A stretch of 64,000 nucleotides of DNA. Source: Yamadazyma tenuis (lineage: Eukaryota > Ascomycota > Pichiomycetes > Serinales > Debaryomycetaceae). Within the stretch, counting starts at the first letter, position 1. Each line of letters starts with the position of its first letter. Location of the stretch: NCBI RefSeq assembly GCF_029203305.1, contig NC_089461.1, positions 1,054,001-1,118,000 of the forward strand. The letters run 5' to 3'. The notes beneath the pieces are model-generated. The model was not told where the DNA came from. It was given only the letters and a program-made list of their open reading frames with translations, and did no database searches. Positions 40,001-47,572 of this stretch are shown here, piece after piece. Position numbers and translations under genes: made by a program.

Positions 40001-40163
40001 GCTTGGTGATATCACCGTGGACTTTGGCAAACTCTTCCAGTTCTAAGTTGAACTTTCCAAGCGCCTGCAACAACGGATCCTTGGAAATATGATGCAACTC
40101 CTTGAGCCTCTTGTTCCGTAAATGAACAAGAGCCTTCATGTCCTCAGGGAAGAGCTTTGACAT
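37017..40163 (-). CDS. VID21: NuA4 histone acetyltransferase platform subunit
   Basis: Eaf1/Vid21 assembles the NuA4 complex. It has 1048 aa. The HSA domain at about residues 216-255 (AHWDHLIREAHWMAIDFKEQ) binds actin-related proteins. An acidic stretch runs at about 275-320. A Myb/SANT-like domain lies at about 490-590 with WLPQDDKYLIHYVAEFCFNW and RRTPWQCFERYIQL. The C-terminal third is rich in Gln, Asn and Pro with long Gln tracts, as is common in this family. The tail is a Gly/Ser-rich stretch. The ATG at 40163 is the only sensible start. Confidence 0.9.
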   Translation of the reverse strand: MSKLFPEDMKALVHLRNKRLKELHHISKDPLLQALGKFNLELEEFAKVHGDITKLLDLSAIESDPSQLINEGLYTNKSAKRKVSSSKPDSSKKAKKPRLIADFKDSIKNTNSQILSKDLSDVNILAVPQHYPTTPHNVSSLAELYYLTQTLPLIKLLPGAHKTLTTDSFELALLEGKIAVLYSRIEELKRQGKWSLRQPLKYQDPMLRKNKKPLKAHWDHLIREAHWMAIDFKEQTKYKKACCVSIAQAVLDYWTYGKEASCIKTKPIEFIEDKPEQEEQEQVAVEETAYEEDKKMEVDVQEDLGEELEKTGEVKEEEETAVEPDPVPTIRAETPDAAAIDVKLLLEIPPEGDNALEEINKHEISIPAKVEDKSSIFKMHLDLNDMQKIELSIIRNLPKFTAFDEEELPNLGSQALKPDSDNIIPVSKLLYPFEEDDGFFKILVKEKHIEPKAYAIPGYQKGLFGTQGHRRFNYLKPPKPPLIKNIEYRSPTIWLPQDDKYLIHYVAEFCFNWDLIAEHLLSTVASMKRYESNIERRTPWQCFERYIQLNEKFQFGDMKGPYSYQAQQWLEQAHRAQSTTKRRISPLGIGNDSIQRGHRRLRWASMFDAMRKCMRKRENQMAKMNSRRATDFAAQQVATTPKNDKVPSPAELSKLKHDRDKSIQEAYLNQQATRNRMMAAVAQQKKQQKGIGGRPQPPGAIPPNSGAPGAEVSPTNNVDNRPNSNQMLQAMNRNATGGEEIPVAPNGTSYTPEQLQKLIQIQKQRRMMQNQQFQQRTNGQGVSPPGPDVMALNQAIASPQAQQAQLTKAASASPMMGARAPPVNNKMANMPKSTGQQVQPSGNNKQRIQFAPAQVSAIINSIQQKNPNLPRDQVAKLAASYLANIQQQQKMQQQKMQQQQQQQQQQQRLQQGASNQQMQQRNVQGQPVANLTPQERSQLQMLKAARTQQQQQQQMRMTQQQQQQLAQQIGLNGSPVMANPSANNMNSSKLDYEQRKRMLLQKQQLQQQQYRQRMGQNPPPGANSGTSSTPGSGSGSLSASRSGSSLLK
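37444..37509 (-). repeat. Polyglutamine-coding tract in VID21
   Basis: Nearly uninterrupted CAA/CAG codons encode a Gln run, with a repeated KMQQQ unit beside it (two copies of TGCTGTTGCATTTTC on the plus strand). A second shorter tract lies at about 37270-37325. Mixed codons favour protein-level selection over a simple slipped repeat, but the length may still vary between strains. Confidence 0.85.
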
Positions 40164-40355
40164 GATGCTAGACCTTGTTAGCGCTGTTGGCAGAATGTTT
40201 TGTTTGTGGGCGCGCGCATGATAAACGGTGTGGATATCACGTGATCGGGACCATGAAAAAAATACCCCAACGCCGGCTTCGAGGACAGGGGCTTACCACT
40301 CGGGACGACGAGTTGTTGCACCTGAAGCTGGGACTGTGGCAAGGACATGGAAAAC

Positions 40356-40364
40356 AAAAAAAAA
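40356..40364 (-). terminator. RNA polymerase III terminator
   Basis: A run of nine T on the minus strand directly follows the tRNA-Phe 3' end. Confidence 0.9.
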
Positions 40365-40457
40365 TGCGAATTCTGTGGATCGAACACAGGACCTTCAGAT
40401 TAACTGGGACTGGAGTGTAACTTCAGTCTGACGCTCTCCCAACTGAGCTAAATCCGC
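40365..40457 (-). tRNA. tRNA-Phe (GAA) with a 20-nt intron
   Basis: The cloverleaf starts GCGGATTTAGCTCAGTTGGG (A box included) and has anticodon GAA at 40424-40422. The T arm GTTCGATCC (B box) and a 3' end matching the acceptor stem (GAATTCGCA) follow. The intron occupies 40420-40401, just after position 37 as usual for yeast nuclear tRNAs. With it removed the gene has 73 nt, and the anticodon stem TCAGA/TCTGA pairs. The exon sequence is nearly that of Saccharomyces tRNA-Phe. It lies upstream of VID21 on the same strand. Confidence 0.97.
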
Positions 40458-40727
40458 ATATTTTATAAGGAAAATCTAGATAGAGAAATGACATGGAAAT
40501 GTTGAAGGCATTTTGTATATTTGCAAGTATCAGTATTACATGCATACCTTTAAGGTCCTTGACTTCACACAATCTTAGGCACTCTCCGTACCCGCCTCGA
40601 AGTATCTCTTTCCACTTCCTCCAAGTATCTTCTTCCTTTCAATACCTGTAAAGAGAGATGCTCGCCTGTGCACGACTACGCGCTCGTCTCCAAAAGACAA
40701 GCAACACATTCCCTCAAACCCAACTAC

Positions 40728-41261
40728 ATGAACTTCGAATCAATCAATAGCCTGGACCTCAATGGGGCCTTTAAAATTGCCAATTTGGCTGTGGCTGTGT
40801 TAACTGTGCGTCCCATTACCTTCCCAAACTCGTTTTTCGTTGTTGTTCACCATACTAACTTTATCTAGGCGTTGTCAGGATTATCCCAGTTGTTCCATGG
40901 ATTGTATGTATCACCCTGATTTTTCAAAAAAATGCCCTTACTAACCCGCTCTAGCCAATCTTTTATCATCGGGATATACTTAGTGGCATTTGGTGCCGGA
41001 ATTGGGTTTCTTGAATTCAGAGTTCCTGCTGAAGCGTATGCGTACGGATCATTCATGTTCTCTTTTATCGGAAGAGGAGTGTTCTACACATTTTTGAGTG
41101 CCAGTATCAGGGGCCACAGCATCTTCCGGTTGTTGGCGGCGTTGATTGTGTTTCTCGTGGGAGTGGTGTACATTGCGTTAGAAGCAATTCCAAGTATCTC
41201 GCCTCCTGACAACATGAACACTGAAGGAATTTCCATCGGTAATGAAGAAGACATTATCTAG
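40728..41261 (+). CDS. TVP15: Golgi membrane protein Tvp15, three exons
   Basis: A COPI-associated-family membrane protein of late Golgi vesicles. Exon 1 is 40728-40805 and encodes the N-terminus with FKIANLAVAVLT. Exon 2 is only 35 nt (40869-40903, ALSGLSQLFHG). Exon 3 is 40955-41261. Joined, they give 139 aa, close to the 143 of Saccharomyces Tvp15. The join across exons 2 and 3 makes HGFQSFIIGIYLVAFGAG, a continuous membrane segment. Four hydrophobic segments and the family block FSFIGRGVFYTFL follow. A start at the ATG at 40932 would lose the first segment and begin inside intron 2. The reading frame is kept through both splices. Confidence 0.9.
40806..40868 (+). other. Intron 1 of TVP15 (63 nt)
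   Basis: Donor GTGCGT, branch site TACTAAC at 40853-40859, acceptor TTTATCTAG ending at 40868. It splits between codons. The donor is non-standard, but no better GT fits the protein. Confidence 0.82.
40904..40954 (+). other. Intron 2 of TVP15 (51 nt)
   Basis: Canonical donor GTATGT, branch site TACTAAC at 40939-40945, acceptor CCGCTCTAG ending at 40954. It splits a Phe codon after its second base. Confidence 0.9.
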
Positions 41262-41430
41262 TGAATGAGACTCACCCGGGGTCAAACAGAAGTAGCCCAG
41301 TACTATATCTTTCTTTAATCTAAAATACCATATTTCCAGCTGCAAATCTCGAGTCGCAATTTGAACCTCTGCGCTTCAAACATATTATCAGATTTGTGGA
41401 GCAACCGCAGTTCCCTCGTTAAAAAACGAC

Positions 41431-44298
41431 ATGGAGGCATTTGAAATCCCCCGAAAGTCCTTCACAGCCTTCCGATTATCGTATCTCAGTACTCCTGAGA
41501 TTTCTACCACCTCGAAATCGGTGGTTCTCGGGAAGTTCCCGTATATCTGGTTTGAAGATGAGGGCCATGGGCTATTGAGTGAAACCGTTAGAAGTGCCAA
41601 AGATAAGGCCAGAAAGGCGTTGGACGAGTCCATTAGCTTGTTCAACCAAGGAAGTCTTGATAAGAACAACAAGCATTTGTGGAGCAAGTACAAGACACGC
41701 GTGGAGTCTATGTTGACAGAGCTTCGTCTCCAGAACAATAATATGAAAATGGATCTGGATCTGGACTCCGAAGCTGGTGAAATGTATGGTAATGAGTATG
41801 ATGATGGTAGTGGTATCACACCTACGAGTTCTCCTGGTGCAATTGGTGATGTGATGACCAGTCCACGGGTGTTGGCCAGTAGTGGTTCAGAAGACGAGTT
41901 TGAGGTTCAACCCATTGTTGACATTTCTAGTGTCAATAGAGTGGCCACAAACTATACGTACACAGAAATGGAATCGGCTTTAACAGAAGCAACGGTTGTG
42001 ATGAGGCAAAGTAGGAGGTTCAAGAAAAAAATGTCGGTGGCCACACCAGAGCCTATAATTGGTTTTAAAGAAGATATCGTTAAAGCAGAACGAGAGCATC
42101 GGAGGTTGAGAAAGAAGTTCAAGAAGTTGGCTAGTCGTTCCACTGGTAGGGCGAAAAGGTCCACCAAGAATTTGGGGTATAGAATTTACCGGTCGGTAAT
42201 CAGGTCTTATAGGGTGGGGGAAGTGATTTTGAAGGAAAGAGTGCTTTTAATGGTAAAGGAAACGGTGAACGTTAAAGTCAATAAGTTTGAAGAGAATGAG
42301 AATTGTGACACAAGGGTTAATGAGAGATGGCGAGAGGTTTCCATCGTGCTAAGGAAACTTGCTGGTGGTGCCGTTGCTTTGCAAATGTACAAGATTGATG
42401 ACAGGAAAGAGCTGGAGCCTCAACAGTGGGACGAAGAAAAACCTGAGGTTGAGTATGAATTGGACCTGGAAGTCACGGCAAACTTTTACAGTGTGGTAGA
42501 TAAATCCCTTAGTATCAACATCCAAAAAAGTCACTGGTGTACTATCAACATCATCAAATTCCACAGCCAGACAAAAAGTGTACGTTGGTTGTACTTCATC
42601 AAGCAGGTCCTTGGCCATACTTTCCCCCTGGACTTCAATATCCATATTCCAGATATTGGCCTCACTTTGGATATATCGTTACCTGAGTCAATGATCATAG
42701 ACACGTTACGGGAACTGAAACATATGAAGATAGAAGTGCTCAGAAAGGACTATAAAGTGACCCATTCTCCTTTGATTCAGCACCTCTTAAACGAAATATT
42801 CACTAAACTTGGTGAAAGCAATGATCCCAAGGTGATTCACTGGTTGAGCACTGCCTATCGGCCGTGGTTTTGTTTTAGAAACTATGACCGCTTAGAGTGG
42901 CCCTCTGATGAGAGTGAAATGTTTTTTATCCAGAACCAGGTGTTCAGGGACTATTTCCAGTTAGAATTGAGAACTATTGTTTCTGAAAAGAGATTTGTTG
43001 AAATGGAAAGTATCCGTCTTGAAGAACCAACTCCCATTGAAGGTTTTTTGTCGAGGCTTACAAACTCTACTGGAAATGAGCAGAGTATCATCCGAGCATT
43101 CTACAAGGTTCAGTACTTCAGTACGTGTGATAACTTACTCTTCTTTACGAAATACTATCGCAGCACTCCCCCTGCAGTAAAAATGGAAGGTATTGAAGTG
43201 TTTGAAAACTGTGAATATGAGTTAGATGACCTGAACCACATCGATTGGCTCGACTCCACGAAGTTTCTAATGAGGGACCGTGATGCTCTTGTAGAGTTTC
43301 AACGAAGGGGCCAACTCATCGTCAAAGCGGACTCGGTTATCGACCTTACGTCAGTTGTGGACATTCAACCTGTTGAGCTCAAGAAAATCAAGTTGGCACA
43401 TCGAGTGCTTTTGGGAGTCCTATGGTATAGTAATGCCAGTTTGGTGGATGATGAGTTCATTACCGACTCTGTGTTTGAAATCACCACCCTCAACGGAAGC
43501 AAAATTCGCTTGCAAGCTCCTAACCGATTGGTAAGAGATGAGTGGATCAGGCGGTTGACTGACATAAGAAACTATTGGGACATAAAGAAACAAGACCAGA
43601 CAGAAAGGTTCATCCAGTTGAGAAAGCGGAACATGCAAGCATTGAAAATCAATGAGTATGTAGATTCCAATATCAACCAAGAGTATAATGTGGTGGCCTT
43701 GGAGAGATCACAGGCCGATCCATATCTTCATGCCATTGATAGTCTTGCCATTTGCAACCATTTGATGATGAGTGGGTACTTATACGAGAAGTACAAAAAA
43801 CACTCCAACTTCAACCGGTTTTTTGTGGTTTTAAGCTCGGGAAAGCTAATACTATACTCCTTATATAAACGGTCTAAACTTACTGGAGAATGGAAAACTG
43901 TTCCTTACTTTCACCATGAACTCACTATCGCACTACCTGACTGCTATGTTTATTCAGGTTTCCAAACCGAGCTGGACTTGGTTCAAAGTCACCAAACCCT
44001 TGATTCTTCGCATCCTGGTTATAAAGCCTTACCAAGAATCTATGTGGATGGGTGGAAGTCCCAAGAGGAAGAGTCTGTGAGATGTTTCACTCTATGGTTT
44101 GGCAGGAAAAGGAGTTTGCGAACTAAACATGATAAGAGCATCGAGCCTAGGAACCCGAATCTCGTTAAAATCGTATCGAAGTTGGGGATTACAGGTCAAA
44201 GTATTGTTCTAATGGCGAGATCTCGACAGGAACGAGAGATGTGGGTGTCAAGAATTGATGCGGAGATTGATCGGTATTCTAGATTATATAATTTGTAG
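41431..44298 (+). CDS. SPO71: PH-domain sporulation protein, Spo71-like
   Basis: A 955-aa protein with an N-terminal conserved region (KFPYIWFEDEGHGLLSE and a helical part) followed by a basic helical stretch at about 215-275. Two pleckstrin-homology-type regions follow, one around 590-710 ending in a QAPNRLVRDEWIRRLTDIRNYW helix, the other about 780-950 ending in ARSRQEREMWVSRIDAEIDRY. The order matches Spo71, which in S. cerevisiae works with Vps13 at the prospore membrane. A role outside sporulation is possible, because many CTG-clade yeasts have reduced meiotic programmes. The name rests on architecture and recalled similarity. Confidence 0.7.
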   Translation: MEAFEIPRKSFTAFRLSYLSTPEISTTSKSVVLGKFPYIWFEDEGHGLLSETVRSAKDKARKALDESISLFNQGSLDKNNKHLWSKYKTRVESMLTELRLQNNNMKMDLDLDSEAGEMYGNEYDDGSGITPTSSPGAIGDVMTSPRVLASSGSEDEFEVQPIVDISSVNRVATNYTYTEMESALTEATVVMRQSRRFKKKMSVATPEPIIGFKEDIVKAEREHRRLRKKFKKLASRSTGRAKRSTKNLGYRIYRSVIRSYRVGEVILKERVLLMVKETVNVKVNKFEENENCDTRVNERWREVSIVLRKLAGGAVALQMYKIDDRKELEPQQWDEEKPEVEYELDLEVTANFYSVVDKSLSINIQKSHWCTINIIKFHSQTKSVRWLYFIKQVLGHTFPLDFNIHIPDIGLTLDISLPESMIIDTLRELKHMKIEVLRKDYKVTHSPLIQHLLNEIFTKLGESNDPKVIHWLSTAYRPWFCFRNYDRLEWPSDESEMFFIQNQVFRDYFQLELRTIVSEKRFVEMESIRLEEPTPIEGFLSRLTNSTGNEQSIIRAFYKVQYFSTCDNLLFFTKYYRSTPPAVKMEGIEVFENCEYELDDLNHIDWLDSTKFLMRDRDALVEFQRRGQLIVKADSVIDLTSVVDIQPVELKKIKLAHRVLLGVLWYSNASLVDDEFITDSVFEITTLNGSKIRLQAPNRLVRDEWIRRLTDIRNYWDIKKQDQTERFIQLRKRNMQALKINEYVDSNINQEYNVVALERSQADPYLHAIDSLAICNHLMMSGYLYEKYKKHSNFNRFFVVLSSGKLILYSLYKRSKLTGEWKTVPYFHHELTIALPDCYVYSGFQTELDLVQSHQTLDSSHPGYKALPRIYVDGWKSQEEESVRCFTLWFGRKRSLRTKHDKSIEPRNPNLVKIVSKLGITGQSIVLMARSRQEREMWVSRIDAEIDRYSRLYNL

Positions 44299-44441
44299 AG
44301 AAGACTATAGTGCATTTATTATAAGACGAACTTATGACACACAGACGAAAGTATCTGGGCTTAAATATTTTACAAGTGGGGCAGGACTTATATATTAACA
44401 AATTAAATGCTATTCCAGGCAAAAACCAGTCCGAAGTGCAC

Positions 44442-44855
44442 TCACCTCAAGTGGGCAGCATCTGGAGGGCTCGAAACACCGGGAGGTGGTCCTGCTGGTG
44501 CTGGAAACTCGTGCGAGGCGGCGGCACCAGTGTAATATTCTGGTGGAGCTTGGTTAAAGCCCTTTTCTCCAGTTCCAGCTGGATACTGACCCATAGGATA
44601 TTGTCCCTGTTGAAATTGTCCTCGCGAGAACTGTCCCATTGGATAGTTCATTCCAGGTGGGGGTTGTCCCGGCGTATAGCCCTGTGGTGGTGCTCCAGCA
44701 TAGTAATTGGCATTCATCTGGGCCGTCAATAGCCTCCTTCTCCGTCTTCTCATTAGAAAGTAATAGATACAAATCAGTACAAACAATGGGATAAGCAAGA
44801 GCAAGTACATGTAGTGCAGGGTATTTGTACCACCATCTCCGTAGTAAAAGATCAT
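44442..44855 (-). CDS. Small single-pass membrane protein with PPxY motif, RCR-like
   Basis: It has 137 aa from the first ATG (44855). One membrane segment lies at about residues 14-35 and is directly followed by six Arg. The rest is a Gly/Pro/Gln/Tyr-rich cytosolic tail with repeated QY/GQF units and QAPPEYYTG. This layout, a hydrophobic helix, an Arg cluster, then a tail with PPEY that could bind Rsp5 WW domains, resembles yeast Rcr1 and Rcr2 (Congo red resistance, endosome-to-vacuole sorting). Low complexity limits the family call. The overall size is smaller than Rcr1. Confidence 0.65.
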   Translation of the reverse strand: MIFYYGDGGTNTLHYMYLLLLIPLFVLICIYYFLMRRRRRRLLTAQMNANYYAGAPPQGYTPGQPPPGMNYPMGQFSRGQFQQGQYPMGQYPAGTGEKGFNQAPPEYYTGAAASHEFPAPAGPPPGVSSPPDAAHLR

Positions 44856-45524
44856 TCTCTTGTCAGCAACAACTGGCACTTTTGTTTAGCAAATTTCTAG
44901 GTGCAAGAAACCTCAATATTTTTCACGCAAATGCATCTCAAAATAAACGTGAGTCATTGAGACCGGTGAGAGTATTAGAGAGCTGAACATAAGAAGAGTC
45001 ATTATTTTGAGAGGTTGGGCTATTTCTGGGAATACGGGGGGATCCTATTTGTGTTGTTATGATCAAAGAGATCATAATTTAGAAGGACTTATTTGGTGCG
45101 GCTCCCAAGAGGCTTTCAAGAGGCTTTGATTCGTAATTGAAATCATATCCGCGAACACGCAGATATGGGGACAAGATGAGACCCATGATATCATGGGAAA
45201 AAATCATGTCCATGCCTTGTATTAGTACAGTATTAATGCAATTGTAGCTATTAAGACTAATATTTTTTTTGGAGATTTTTATCACGGTATTACCCACTCT
45301 TGAATACTTCTTCTAAGAATAGTGGTTTTTGCAATTTCTAAAAATTCATATTGGGTATTTCTGTGAAATATTTCAATATCTCTGAAGACCTGCTTTACTT
45401 TTGCAATAAATCAACCGAGTGTGAACAACTAAACCTCATAAAACAAAAACGGTAAACAAAGTTCTATTCCTCGAAATGCATGCAAATGTATTTTCTCTAT
45501 GTAAAACGAGTCCTTATCCAAATA
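44856..45524. other. 669-bp gene-free stretch
   Basis: Between the RCR-like gene, whose promoter is the left part, and the end of the CST5 gene. Neither strand has an ORF I believe. Seen: TGAGTCAT (AP-1/Gcn4-type) at 44950-44957, an 11-bp tandem duplication at 45106-45127 (CAAGAGGCTTT twice), and a perfect 16-bp palindrome at 45182-45197. The right half is very AT-rich. I found no tRNA or clear snoRNA signature. Confidence 0.5.
45182..45197. repeat. Perfect 16-bp palindrome
   Basis: CCCATGATATCATGGG reads the same on both strands. A further ATCATG copy lies 7 bp to the right. Its function is unknown. Confidence 0.6.
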
Positions 45525-47324
45525 TCACACAAGTAACCCTTTGATTTTTTCTTCGTCCGAATCACAGTCTGAGTCCGAGTCATAATCTGACTTCAAGTCA
45601 GCCTCCGTAGCTGGCCCACTTAGTAGCAAAGAGTCATTGACGTTCAATGTCGACATTATATCTTTGATTGTATTATAATCCGGTTCAGAATACCCAAAGC
45701 CTACATTCAACATTGGGTTTTGGATGCTGGTGGCACTCGATGAGTTCCCGCTTGATGGCCTTTCAAAAAATATGTTCACCGAGTCGTCTAGGACCGAGGC
45801 TCTTGTGTTGGTGCTAGACCCATCCATGTGTAAAGTAGAAGTGAGAAACTCCGGGGGAAATGCAAACGACAAGTCGGAAAAACTCACAGTCCATTTCTCT
45901 AAGATCGAAGACGCATTGGACTTTAACCAGATGCTTTTGTCGTGGCTGTGAATTCGTATAAGATTGTTTTCAAAAGAGATATCAGCGTTGGCCATCTCGC
46001 ACACTAGAGCATTTTCCTTTGACTTCAAAACCACAATATAGTTCTCAAACAAGTAAACGGTGGCTTGGGTCCAGTCTTCTTCTTCAAGGCATCGCACTTG
46101 AAGCATATCAGCCAACCGCAAGGTTCCTAACTTTACTAGGGTCGTTAGAGTAATTTTCAGGTAGTTGCTCAAAAGATGCTGCAAAAGCTCGTCCTGCAAC
46201 ACCTCAAGCGAAATATACTTATGGGCATGCATTTGGATAGTATCATTGTTGGCGGTGGATTCGGTAATACTGGGGGATGGAGACCGTACCGAAGTCTGGT
46301 ACGAGAGCCACAGCTCAACACGATCGAGGTGTGAGGGAAAATCAATAGGAGGGCCCAAATTCCTTGGGGTGTTGAAGTAGACTTCTGGTAGAGGTTCGTA
46401 GTTAGAGCGAGATTGGACGTAGCTAGTGCGCGATACGGGGGCACAACCAGGATTGGCGACGCCCACGCGAGGCTCGAGGTCGGCGCCCGCGCCGTGGCCC
46501 ATAGCCCCAGAACTTGAAATGGCTGCAAAAGATGCAAGCACCGCACTGTCTCTTCGAATAGCGTACGACCCACGCATCAACTGGGTTCTATCGTACTCCA
46601 TGGACTTTACTATGGCAGAAGTAAGAAGTCGGTCGTGAAGGGAGGTATCGAGAAATTCAACTCGGTTACTGGATCCCAAGTGTTCACAGTATTCCCCTCG
46701 GCACCGGGGCAAGATCAAGTCTGCCAACCGAGAACGAGAAACCGTGAACGTCGACAGCTCTAACAGCTTGTTGACCGAGCACTCCACAGACACGTTCAAG
46801 CACTGCTCATGGATGAAGTCACCACATCTGAGCTCAATTATGTTCTCGTCTGCCAATTTTGTGTAGATCAACTCTTCGCAGATAAAGCATTTGCTCAGGC
46901 CAACTCCCGGGCGGTAGCGCGAGAATTGAGGCCGCAGCGGGAGATGCCCCGACAGATAGGGTTTGACGGGTGGGCCTTTCTTGGGGGTGGTGAATGGTGT
47001 GGTTGCGGATGAGGCTGTGGCTGCACTGGACATAAATGATGATGCACTTGAAAGTGGCAGGTGTGGTGAGCCCGAATAGTAGGGCTTGAGGGTGTGAATC
47101 GAGTCGTCACGACGCGCGGTGGGAAAAAAGGTGGTAGGGGTGGCGGTGAGTGAGAGCGGGCTGAGGGAGCTGGGGAATATGCTGGGTAGTAGCAGGTGGT
47201 CAGATACTAGTGGAGCTGGTTTTGAGAAGGCCCTGGTCAATTTCTGTTTGAATCTATGGCGGTGAGATACCGGGAGTGAGGTTGACGTTGGTGGGGCCAC
47301 CAGGGATACTAGACTGGAAAGCAT
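45525..47324 (-). CDS. CST5: Ste5-type MAP kinase scaffold (Cst5-like)
   Basis: A scaffold of the pheromone MAP kinase pathway. It has 599 aa from the ATG at 47324. A basic amphipathic stretch near residues 25-35 (RHRFKQKLTRAFSK) resembles the Ste5 membrane/nuclear targeting motif. The RING-H2 domain at about 146-213 has Cys146, Cys149, Cys167, His172, Cys175, Cys208 and Cys213. A PH-like domain lies at about 368-491 (VYLFENYIVVLKS to LEKWTVSFSDLS). After it comes only a roughly 100-residue acidic tail, so the C-terminal vWA-like kinase-docking half of S. cerevisiae Ste5 is missing. Short Ste5 proteins are known in the Candida clade. Confidence 0.78.
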   Translation of the reverse strand: MLSSLVSLVAPPTSTSLPVSHRHRFKQKLTRAFSKPAPLVSDHLLLPSIFPSSLSPLSLTATPTTFFPTARRDDSIHTLKPYYSGSPHLPLSSASSFMSSAATASSATTPFTTPKKGPPVKPYLSGHLPLRPQFSRYRPGVGLSKCFICEELIYTKLADENIIELRCGDFIHEQCLNVSVECSVNKLLELSTFTVSRSRLADLILPRCRGEYCEHLGSSNRVEFLDTSLHDRLLTSAIVKSMEYDRTQLMRGSYAIRRDSAVLASFAAISSSGAMGHGAGADLEPRVGVANPGCAPVSRTSYVQSRSNYEPLPEVYFNTPRNLGPPIDFPSHLDRVELWLSYQTSVRSPSPSITESTANNDTIQMHAHKYISLEVLQDELLQHLLSNYLKITLTTLVKLGTLRLADMLQVRCLEEEDWTQATVYLFENYIVVLKSKENALVCEMANADISFENNLIRIHSHDKSIWLKSNASSILEKWTVSFSDLSFAFPPEFLTSTLHMDGSSTNTRASVLDDSVNIFFERPSSGNSSSATSIQNPMLNVGFGYSEPDYNTIKDIMSTLNVNDSLLLSGPATEADLKSDYDSDSDCDSDEEKIKGLLV

Positions 47325-47572
47325 ATTGTGGGAGTTGAGATTTGGGGAGATTTGGGATTTTATACAAAGATCCACTCCGCTGGTAATTTGCAGTCAATGT
47401 GGTACAAATAGAGCGGCTCAGGCTGGATCAAACACGCCCCGGAGATGGTTGGGAGCATGTCGGTATTCGCACACCCCGGACTCATTCCCCCGACCGGAGA
47501 GCACTTTCCCGCGTTGCGACAGCGAAAATTCAATCCTCTTTCCTATTTGTTTCCTTTTCAAACTACAGAGAC

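Noticed and set aside
40458..40727. LTR or transposon next to the tRNA gene
   Set aside because: Checked because yeast elements favour tRNA flanks. No TG...CA terminal repeat or ORF fragment seen.
45079..45297. 72-aa minus-strand ORF
   Set aside because: Includes the palindrome and repeat region, and its composition is not protein-like.
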